A stretch of 31,861 nt of DNA from Deltaproteobacteria bacterium UBA4427 (GTDB lineage: Bacteria > Myxococcota_A > UBA9160 > UBA4427), in assembly GCA_002390675.1 (NCBI GenBank), contig DGPZ01000002.1:714-32574 (forward strand), in the 5' to 3' direction. Position 1 is the first letter of the stretch, and each line of letters begins with the position of its first letter. The notes under the pieces were generated by a model that did no database searches, had not been told where the DNA came from, and was given only the letters and a program-made list of their open reading frames with translations. The position numbers and the translations under genes were made by a program. Below are positions 25,872 through 31,861 of the stretch, piece by piece.

Positions 25872-27215
25872 CTACTTCCGTCGCGTGTAGCGCAGGTTGC
25901 ACGGGCTACTGGGCCGTAGGATCAGCGAAGGCATTACTTCGCGATAGCTCTCCGGGGCATCGACTAAAGACAGCTCGTATCGAGAGAGTAGGGCGGTCAA
26001 GATCGATTTAACTTGAAGGAATGCAAAGGCGTTGCCCACGCACTTCCGCCTACCCCCGCCAAAGGGAATGAGCGCGAAGAGATGATCCGGCTGGGGGCGA
26101 TGTGGATCGAAGCGTTCGGGATCGGGGAAGTGCTCGGGCAGTCGATGAGACACGTAGGGCGAGATCACGAGATTGGTTCCGACCTCGAAGACGTTCCCCT
26201 TGTACTCAAAAGGCTGGTTTACAACCTGACGCATAAGCGTGAGAAGCGGCGGATGAAGGCGCAGAGTCTCCATCACGAAGCCCTCCGTGATCGGAAGCTC
26301 TCGCAGTGCCGCGAAGGAGAGGTCTTCGCCGTTGCCGTAAACCTTGTCGACTTCTTCGATGACTTCGCGCTGGTACTGCGGATGCCGCGCGAGTTCGAGG
26401 CAGGCCCAGGCGGCGGTGTTTGAGCTTGTGTGAAAGCCGCCGAACATGATCCAGATGATCATGCCAGGAATCAGCTCGTGATCCATGGCTTCGCCGTCTT
26501 TGTACCGTGCGTCGAGAAAGCTCTGCAGCATGTCCGTGGGAGGCTCGTTGCCTGCAGCGTTTGCTGCGAGGCGCTCGTTTACGGACTTCATTAACATTTC
26601 TTGCAAACGCGCGCGCGCTTCGTCCCGCGTGGAGAAGGCCTCGGCCTCAGACTGGTAGTCGATGACAGCCTCAGGCGAGATGGCGTGCTCGAGCTGCTCG
26701 AAAAGCTCGCCGAATTCGTCGTTGAGCCGATGTCGAAACTCGCTGCCCATTAGGCAATGGGTCGACGTGCGAAGTACAAGCTCCTTGAACGTGTCGTGGA
26801 ATTCCTTCTCGCCTTCATCGCCCCAATCGGAGATGTAATCCTCGACTTCTTCGGCGATGACTTGAGCGTAGGTCTTCATCCGCTTGGGGCGGAGTCCGTC
26901 AGACATGAAGCGGACCTGCTGGCGCTCTGTTTCAACGGGCGCTCCGTATTGAATCCCCTCGCCGAAGACCGGAACCATGTACTGATACGGCGCGGCTGCC
27001 GAGACTTGGTCGTCGCTTGCACGGTAGACGGCTTCCTGCGCATCGGCGCTCGACAAGAGGACATGCTTCGCGCCGAATAAATCGAACTCCGCCAATTCGC
27101 CGCACTCTTGATAGGCGCGGTATAGAAAGTGGGCCGCGTGCTCCATGAAGTCGTCGTAGTGGCCGATTTCGGGCTTCGCGCCACTCACGGTCTTCGGTCG
27201 GGGCTGATCGCTCAT
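25872..27215 (-). CDS. CYP51-like cytochrome P450
   Basis: This 447-residue P450 is strongly reminiscent of the CYP51 (sterol 14-demethylase) family. YQYMVPVFGEGIQYG (77-91) corresponds to the CYP51 substrate-loop signature. FGGFHTSSNTAAW (258-270) is the I helix with the His-Thr pair of CYP51. ETLR (316-319) is ExxR, and PFGGGRRKCVG (384-394) has the haem ligand Cys392. ATG 27215 has GAGAGG upstream; in-frame codons beyond it to 27398 run into the TetR region. No sterol-synthesis genes are nearby, and differences from true CYP51 (GGFH instead of GHH) leave demethylation of a sterol-like or terpenoid catabolic substrate as open possibilities. It is followed by its ferredoxin. Confidence 0.92.
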   Translation of the reverse strand: MSDQPRPKTVSGAKPEIGHYDDFMEHAAHFLYRAYQECGELAEFDLFGAKHVLLSSADAQEAVYRASDDQVSAAAPYQYMVPVFGEGIQYGAPVETERQQVRFMSDGLRPKRMKTYAQVIAEEVEDYISDWGDEGEKEFHDTFKELVLRTSTHCLMGSEFRHRLNDEFGELFEQLEHAISPEAVIDYQSEAEAFSTRDEARARLQEMLMKSVNERLAANAAGNEPPTDMLQSFLDARYKDGEAMDHELIPGMIIWIMFGGFHTSSNTAAWACLELARHPQYQREVIEEVDKVYGNGEDLSFAALRELPITEGFVMETLRLHPPLLTLMRQVVNQPFEYKGNVFEVGTNLVISPYVSHRLPEHFPDPERFDPHRPQPDHLFALIPFGGGRRKCVGNAFAFLQVKSILTALLSRYELSLVDAPESYREVMPSLILRPSSPCNLRYTRRK

Positions 27216-27282
27216 TGTGTTTTCCTCTCTACGAATTAGAAGAACTAGACGTGTGGCGCCAGGTGGGCAACGCACGCGGTCA

Positions 27283-27960
27283 TTAGGCTTGTCTATGGTC
27301 CAGCGTGCAGAATGTGCGGCGAAGCAAAACCTCAACTTCGTTGAGCAGCTCTTCGGCCGAGTCGGACATGCCGTCCTCGAACCAGTCGGCAAGGACAACT
27401 TGCTGCATGGCGAGCATGACCCGTGCTAGGCGGTTGGGTGAACCGGGCTCGAATACGCCGTCGGCTATTCCGCGTTCGAAGATGGAAGCGAGCTGGGCCA
27501 CGCCATCTGCCCAGACCGCCGCGCGCCTAGATTCACGGTCCATCGAATTACGCACACCCCAATTGGCGCCGTCGTCGAGGTACATCCGAAGATAATCCGG
27601 GCGCTTCATAAAGTACGTGAGGTAGGCGCGACTACCCGCGAGGAGCGCATCGAAGGGGCCAGCCTGGGCGATCTCCGCATCGACGGAGGCCGAGTGGATC
27701 TCCTTGAGGCGCGACTCATGAAGCGCGTCTACGATCTCAGCCTTGCCCTTATATACGGAGTAGAGCGTTCCGAGAGAGATGCCTGCCTCGTGGGCGAGGT
27801 CTTCCATCTTCGTCTGAGGAATGCCTTGGCGCGAGAATGCGGACCCCGCCGCTTCGATGACAAGGCTTTGATACGCGCTCTTTCGAGCGTTTCGCGCCTG
27901 TTCTTGGGCGGCGAGCTTGCGGGCAGGACGGAGCTCTAGGGCGGTTCGGGGCGGGGCCAT
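27283..27960 (-). CDS. TetR-family transcriptional regulator
   Basis: This 225-residue repressor has an N-terminal helix-turn-helix (about 35-72): TKMEDLAHEAGISLGTLYSVY, shortened here to MEDLAHEAGISLGTLY. The C-terminal ligand-binding domain is variable and holds a run of Met and Trp (MLAMQQVVLADWFEDG). I chose ATG 27960 because the upstream frame has no homology and lies in the promoter region. It precedes the CYP51-like gene by 67 bases on the same strand and is divergent from the serine hydrolase. It likely controls both units in response to a hydrophobic ligand. Two palindromes in the divergent region could be its operators. Confidence 0.9.
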   Translation of the reverse strand: MAPPRTALELRPARKLAAQEQARNARKSAYQSLVIEAAGSAFSRQGIPQTKMEDLAHEAGISLGTLYSVYKGKAEIVDALHESRLKEIHSASVDAEIAQAGPFDALLAGSRAYLTYFMKRPDYLRMYLDDGANWGVRNSMDRESRRAAVWADGVAQLASIFERGIADGVFEPGSPNRLARVMLAMQQVVLADWFEDGMSDSAEELLNEVEVLLRRTFCTLDHRQA

Positions 27961-27972
27961 AAGTGGATTCTT

Positions 27973-27986
27973 CCATTTTAGAATGG
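27973..27986. promoter_or_regulatory. Candidate TetR operator, CCATTTTAGAATGG
   Basis: This 14-base near-perfect palindrome (six of seven pairs) lies 13 bases before the TetR start, overlapping TAAAAT on the minus strand, which could be a -10 element. The position fits autorepression. Confidence 0.5.
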
Positions 27987-28004
27987 GATTACAAGTTTTA
28001 GTCA

Positions 28005-28017
28005 GCAGATTTTCTGC
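28005..28017. promoter_or_regulatory. Second palindrome in divergent promoter, GCAGA-TTT-TCTGC
   Basis: This palindrome has five-base arms and a three-base spacer, midway between the TetR and serine hydrolase starts. On the + strand TATACG follows closely (28021-28026 region) and could be a -10 element for the hydrolase. Confidence 0.35.
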
Positions 28018-28075
28018 GACTATACGAAGCCTCCAAGCTCCGGAGCCAATTTCGTGAGCAAATTCGGGAAGATGG

Positions 28076-29380
28076 ATGACGAGCCAAAACAAGAACCAAC
28101 TCAGAATCGAAGGAACGGTCGCTCCCGGGTTCGAATCCGTTCGCCAACTCTATGTGCATAACATGGAGTCGTTAGAAGAGCGGAACACCCAGCTCTGCGT
28201 CTATCACAAAGGTGTGCGAGTCGTTGACCTTTGGGCGTCAGCGATAGGCGATGACACGTTTTCGCCAGATTCCCTCGTGAATATTTTCAGTAGCGGGAAG
28301 AGTCTCGCGGCGCTCGCGATAGCTACGCTCGTGGATCAGGGGCACCTCGACTACAAAGAGAAGATCAGCACCTATTGGCCCGAGTTCGCGGCGAACGGCA
28401 AGGGCGACCTAATCGTCGCGGATCTCATGCGTCATGAAGCGGGGCTCGCTGCTTTTGATACGTCGCTTTCGCCGGAAGACCTTCATACGCAAAACATTAA
28501 GAAGAACCTCGTGGGCAGTGTCATAGAGGCTCAAACCTCACGATTCCCGAAGCCGCCTGCGAGCCACCGGGAATATCACGCCATCACGAGAGGTTGGGTC
28601 GCGAATGAGATCTTTCGCCGAGCCGACCCGGCGGGTCGCACGATCGGCGAGTTTCTACGGGAGGATGTGAGCGGTCCGCTCGAGGCCGACGCTATGATCG
28701 GTGTTCGAGAAGAGGACCTGACACGCATCACTCCGGTCGTCCCGCTCGGATTTCTATTCACGTTTCTGGAGAGCCTCAAGCCGCACTTTTTGGGACGGCG
28801 GATCGAGCGGAATATCTTCCAACTAATAGGAAGACTGGCACGCATCATTGTCGGTGCGCGACGTGCGACCGTGGGAAGCGCTCCGCCGCCCTTCAAGGGT
28901 ATGACGGGTCTAGGCAATTTCAACGATCCCGCGGTCGTCATGGGCGAGACGCCGTCTGCTAATGCGAATTGTACGGCGAGAGGGTTGGCCAAAATCGCCG
29001 CAATGCTTTCTGGCGGTGGATCTTGGAACGGCCGGCAGTATCTAAGTGTGAAGGGTTGGGATGCGCTGCACGGAGATACCGTATTCGCCGACATGAGCAT
29101 CATGCCCTCGGTTTTCTCACAGGGCGGCGTGAATGAGTTCGTCGACGAGACGTCGAAGGGCCAGAAGGAAAGCGTGCTCGGTCGTGCACTCAACGACGGG
29201 AGGCAGGGCTTCTTCGGATGGATGGGCCTTGGCGGATCAATCTTTCAGTGGCATCCGCGCCACGACATCGGCTTTGGCTACGTGCCGACCTCGCTTAATA
29301 TGTTGGACATCTTGAACGAACGCGGCAAGGAGTATCAGCGCGAAGTGGTGCGCTGTGTTGAGAATTTAAGCTCAGACTGA
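28076..29380 (+). CDS. Class-C beta-lactamase-fold serine hydrolase (esterase-like)
   Basis: This 434-residue serine hydrolase of the beta-lactamase/EstB type has the SxxK nucleophile motif S72-S-G-K75 (IFSSGKSLAAL). The second motif is Tyr in REYHAITRGW (Y-H-A instead of the Y-x-N of lactamases, as in many esterases of this fold). FFGWMGLGGSIFQW near the C-terminus is the third motif area. There is no signal peptide, so it is probably cytoplasmic; it likely cleaves an ester or lactone rather than a beta-lactam. GGAAG lies before ATG 28076. It is divergent from TetR and could be under its control. Baeyer-Villiger oxidation by the nearby monooxygenase would yield esters or lactones that such an enzyme opens, which is inference. 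Confidence 0.88.
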   Translation: MTSQNKNQLRIEGTVAPGFESVRQLYVHNMESLEERNTQLCVYHKGVRVVDLWASAIGDDTFSPDSLVNIFSSGKSLAALAIATLVDQGHLDYKEKISTYWPEFAANGKGDLIVADLMRHEAGLAAFDTSLSPEDLHTQNIKKNLVGSVIEAQTSRFPKPPASHREYHAITRGWVANEIFRRADPAGRTIGEFLREDVSGPLEADAMIGVREEDLTRITPVVPLGFLFTFLESLKPHFLGRRIERNIFQLIGRLARIIVGARRATVGSAPPPFKGMTGLGNFNDPAVVMGETPSANANCTARGLAKIAAMLSGGGSWNGRQYLSVKGWDALHGDTVFADMSIMPSVFSQGGVNEFVDETSKGQKESVLGRALNDGRQGFFGWMGLGGSIFQWHPRHDIGFGYVPTSLNMLDILNERGKEYQREVVRCVENLSSD

Positions 29381-29390
29381 TCCGGATCAG
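29377..29390. repeat. Perfect 14-base palindrome between convergent genes
   Basis: CTGATCCGGATCAG includes the TGA of the serine hydrolase and lies 7 bases from the 3' end of the CYP153-like gene. It can form a CTGAT/ATCAG stem on either transcript. It may be a short bidirectional transcription-end or mRNA-stabilising hairpin; no T-run follows. Confidence 0.5.
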
Positions 29391-29396
29391 AGCCGC

Positions 29397-30719
29397 CTAT
29401 TTGCGCTTAACAGTCACAGGCAGGTGCGTATAACCCTTCACGAAGGAAGACAAAGTCCGCTCCGGTTCGGCTTGTACTTCAATGCGCTCGAAGCGACCAA
29501 GGACTTCTTCCCAAAGAATTTTCAGCTGTAATTCGGCCATACGACTTCCCATGCAGAAGTGGGGGCCCCAGCCGAAGGAGAGGTGGCGGCCGGCATTCGA
29601 TCGTTCGATGTCAATTGCGTCGGCATTCTCAAAGACTTCTTCGTCGCGATTGCCGGAGATGTACCAGAGCAGAAGTTGGTCGTCTTTTTTGATGGACTTT
29701 CCACCGAGTTCAGCGTCCTGAGTGGCCGTCCGTCGCATGTAGGCAAGCGGCGTCTGCCATCGAATAATTTCCGGCACCATCTTCTTCACGAGAGTCGGAT
29801 CGGCGATCAACTTGTCGTATTGGTCGGGGTATTGATTGAGTCCGTAGACGCTGCCGGACATGGTGTTTCGCGTCGTGTCGTTTCCGCCGACTATGAGAAG
29901 GAGAAGGTTGCCGAGATGGTTTGCGGCGGAGAGGTGCTTTGTGGCTTCGCCATGGGCAAGCATCGATACGAGGTCGTTGCCGGGGTTTGCTCGGCGGTCT
30001 TTCCAAAGCTCGGTGAAGTAGGCAACGCACTCCATCAGTTCGTCATGCTTCTGCTCTTGAGTTTCGACGACGCCGCCGGGCTGCGGGATCGCGAAGACGA
30101 TATCCGACCATCTTGTTAGTTTTCGGCGGTCTTCGAAAGGAAAGTCGAAGAGGGTCGCGAGCATCATGGTCGTCAGCTCGATTGAGACGTTGTCGACCCA
30201 ATCAAATCCCTCGCCTTCTGGAAGCGATTCGAGGACGCTGATCGTGCGCTCTCGGATGATCGGTTCAAGCTTTGCCAGGTTTCGAGGCGCGACGGATGGC
30301 TGGACAGTCTTGCGCTGGTCATCATGCCCCTCGCCGTCCTGAGAAATGAAGGACGGGCTGCTCGGCGGAAAGAGCAGCGGGGCATCGCGGCCAGGGCTGA
30401 AGCCCAGCGTGATTCCCTGAGCCGAGGAGTAGGTCTTAGGGTCGGAACTAACAGATTTGATGTCTTCGTATTTCGAGATGGACCAATATCGGCCCGCGCT
30501 ATCTAGTTCATTGAAGTGGATGGGGTCTTCCGCGCGGAGTCGGCTGAAGTAGTCGTGCCAGCGGTTCTCCCGGAACAGATGCGCATTGAGCGGGTTGATT
30601 TCGTCGAGGGCGAGGTCTGCGGCGGGCGCGACGTTTAGCCCCTTCTCGGCCTGTTCCTGCTCCGGGGTGCGGAGCATTGTATCCGTCGGCACAGGCTCTT
30701 CTGTAGCTATTGCGCTCAT
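29397..30719 (-). CDS. CYP153-like cytochrome P450 (alkyl hydroxylase type)
   Basis: This 440-residue P450 has clear CYP153 traits. The I helix is LLIVGGNDTTRNTMSG (about 275-290) and ExxR is EIIR (317-320), followed by WQTPLAYMRRTA. The haem loop is FGWGPHFCMG with Cys389, and SSFVKGYTHLPV is at the end. CYP153 enzymes hydroxylate terminal carbons of alkanes, fatty acids or related chains. The best start is ATG 30719 with AGGAGA six bases upstream; GTG 30725 is two codons earlier. It is convergent with the serine hydrolase and divergent from the flavin monooxygenase. Its ferredoxin is not next to it. Confidence 0.93.
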   Translation of the reverse strand: MSAIATEEPVPTDTMLRTPEQEQAEKGLNVAPAADLALDEINPLNAHLFRENRWHDYFSRLRAEDPIHFNELDSAGRYWSISKYEDIKSVSSDPKTYSSAQGITLGFSPGRDAPLLFPPSSPSFISQDGEGHDDQRKTVQPSVAPRNLAKLEPIIRERTISVLESLPEGEGFDWVDNVSIELTTMMLATLFDFPFEDRRKLTRWSDIVFAIPQPGGVVETQEQKHDELMECVAYFTELWKDRRANPGNDLVSMLAHGEATKHLSAANHLGNLLLLIVGGNDTTRNTMSGSVYGLNQYPDQYDKLIADPTLVKKMVPEIIRWQTPLAYMRRTATQDAELGGKSIKKDDQLLLWYISGNRDEEVFENADAIDIERSNAGRHLSFGWGPHFCMGSRMAELQLKILWEEVLGRFERIEVQAEPERTLSSFVKGYTHLPVTVKRK

Positions 30720-30917
30720 ATTCACTCTCCTAAATTGGCGGGCGGAGCATAGTGAGAGAGAGAATTTAAGGCTTGCCCTCCGAGTTCAGTTTGGAGTCTT
30801 GGAGGAGAGCCTGGATTGCCGGTCTTTCGGCCCGGGAAGGGTGCGATTCTGTGGGTTTCAGGGGCGTTTTGTTTGTGCACAATATGGATCCCTACCCAAT
30901 TGCCAGGAGATCATTTC

Positions 30918-31861
30918 GTGCCCGAACTCATCAAGACAAGATTTGCAATTATTGGCGCTGGAGCCGGCGGCCTCTGCACGGGCATTAAGTTACTCGAACG
31001 TGGGCAGGATGACTTCCTGATTTTCGATCGTGAGCCTCGCGTCGGTGGGACCTGGCAGCGCAACACCTACCCTGGGGTCGAGTGCGATATTGCTGCTCAT
31101 CTCTACTGTTATTCCTTCGCACCGAACCCGGATTGGTCCCGGCCCTACCCGCCGCATACCGAGATCCGTGAGTACCTCGAGCGCGTGGCTCGTGAGAATG
31201 GCGTCGATCCGCATTTGCGACTTGGCGTGGGCGTGAAATCGGCGCGGTGGGATGAACAGTCGGCTAGATGGCGCCTCTTTCTCGATACGGGTGAAGAGGT
31301 CGAGTCTCAGTTTGTCGTGAGTGCGGTTGGTATGTTCGGCAAGCCGGCCAATCCTAATATCCCGGGACTCGATTCCTTTGAAGGAACGACGTGGCATTCG
31401 GCAGCTTGGAATCACGATCACGACTTCACGGATGAGCGAGTCGCCGTGATCGGTAGCGCCGCGAGTGCGGTTCAGTTCGTCCCGGAAATCGTGCCGAAGC
31501 TCGGGCAACTCCACGTGTTCCAGCGAACGCCTAACTGGGTGCTGCCCAAAGCGAATGTTCCGTACGACGACGAGCAAAAGAAGGCATTCAAGGACAAGCC
31601 GGAGCTCATGGAAGAGAGCCGGACGCAGCTCTTCAACGTCGTTGAAATGTCGCTGACTTATCTAGAGCCTGGGTTCTTTAAGGCAGCCGAGGATATGGGG
31701 CGAGACGCGCTGCTGGTGATCGAGGATCCAGCCCTTCGCGCTCAGATGACACCCGACCATCCGTTCGGTTCAAAGCGACCGCTGGCCTCAAACAGTTACC
31801 TACAGGCCTTTAATCTGCCTAACGTCGAACTCGTAGTGGATCCGATCGAGCGCGTGACGAA
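30918..31861 (+). CDS. Baeyer-Villiger-type flavin monooxygenase, 5' part
   Basis: The frame is open from GTG 30918 to the end of the window (314 codons), so the C-terminus is missing. AGGAGA seven bases upstream sets the start. IIGAGAGGLCTG is the FAD Rossmann motif (about 11-22) and RVGGTWQRNTYPGVECD is the typical second FAD segment. FEGTTWHSAAW is the BVMO fingerprint FxGxxxHxxxW with Ser after His, and VIGSAASAVQFVPEI is the NADPH-binding motif. It inserts oxygen next to a carbonyl, giving esters or lactones, or acts as an N/S-oxygenase. It is divergent from the CYP153-like P450 with about 198 bases between starts, so a shared promoter region is likely. Confidence 0.93.
   Translation, partial: MPELIKTRFAIIGAGAGGLCTGIKLLERGQDDFLIFDREPRVGGTWQRNTYPGVECDIAAHLYCYSFAPNPDWSRPYPPHTEIREYLERVARENGVDPHLRLGVGVKSARWDEQSARWRLFLDTGEEVESQFVVSAVGMFGKPANPNIPGLDSFEGTTWHSAAWNHDHDFTDERVAVIGSAASAVQFVPEIVPKLGQLHVFQRTPNWVLPKANVPYDDEQKKAFKDKPELMEESRTQLFNVVEMSLTYLEPGFFKAAEDMGRDALLVIEDPALRAQMTPDHPFGSKRPLASNSYLQAFNLPNVELVVDPIERVT

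Noticed and set aside
28121..28145. GGTTCGAATCC, resembling a tRNA T-loop
   Set aside because: The flanks do not pair as a T-stem, there are no other tRNA arms, and it lies in the serine hydrolase coding region.
28576..29193. 205-codon minus-strand frame opposite the serine hydrolase
   Set aside because: Antisense shadow without motifs.
1..31861. CRISPR arrays, IS elements, rRNA or tRNA genes
   Set aside because: No regularly spaced repeats, transposase motifs, terminal inverted repeats or structural RNA were found by reading either strand.

Overview
This window looks like chromosomal DNA of a GC-rich (roughly 60% by eye) heterotrophic bacterium with many lipid- and oxygen-handling enzymes. 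It has three cytochromes P450, several short-chain dehydrogenases (SDRs), a Baeyer-Villiger-type monooxygenase, a PQQ dehydrogenase, a DUF3604 protein and thioesterase, phosphotransferase and serine hydrolase genes. That gene mix, together with use of selenocysteine, suggests a deltaproteobacterial-type lineage (Myxococcota, Desulfobacterota or Binatota-like). This placement is inference; there is no rRNA or other marker gene here.

The main discovery is two undeclared selenoprotein genes. Each is a peroxiredoxin-like protein in which an in-frame TGA replaces the first Cys of the CxxC redox motif, giving UxxC. In each case a bacterial SECIS-like hairpin with GU in the loop starts within about 10 nt of the TGA. 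One (3475-5052, +) is a Prx-like/SDR fusion with U49-L-F-C52. The other (6544-7692, -) is a membrane-anchored Prx-like protein with U127-P-P-C130. Ordinary gene calling would truncate the first and split the second.

Layout: 1-6334 (+) is a tightly coupled lipid-modification operon. It runs from the tail of one CFA-synthase-type methyltransferase through an FAD amine-oxidase-like protein (COG2907), DUF1365, a second CFA synthase, the Sec-containing Prx-SDR fusion and a P450. Start and stop codons overlap at three junctions. 6544-7692 (-) is the second selenoprotein. 7700-9500 looks like an inserted, less GC-rich patch with a double zinc-ribbon protein and an unknown coiled-coil protein; it abuts an SDR gene (9481-10122) that lacks its cofactor-binding N-terminus. 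10340-14543 holds a cupin, a possible dead secreted-protein gene, an N-acyl-D-amino-acid deacylase and an HI0933-family flavoprotein. 14823-17861 holds a GH5-like glycosidase converging on a sugar kinase/nucleotidyltransferase pair. 18038-21122 holds an SDR-thioesterase pair divergent from an APH-like phosphotransferase.

21244-27960 (-) is a TetR regulator followed by a CYP51-like P450, its [3Fe-4S] ferredoxin, a PQQ dehydrogenase and a DUF3604 protein, probably one transcription unit. 28076-31861 has a class-C-type serine hydrolase, a CYP153-like P450 and the start of a flavin monooxygenase. Together the right half suggests oxidation of hydrophobic substrates (alkyl chains, terpenoids or sterol-like compounds). 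The left operon suggests alteration of membrane fatty acids coupled to thiol/selenol peroxide defence. Both functional readings are inference. No tRNA, rRNA, CRISPR array or transposase was seen.
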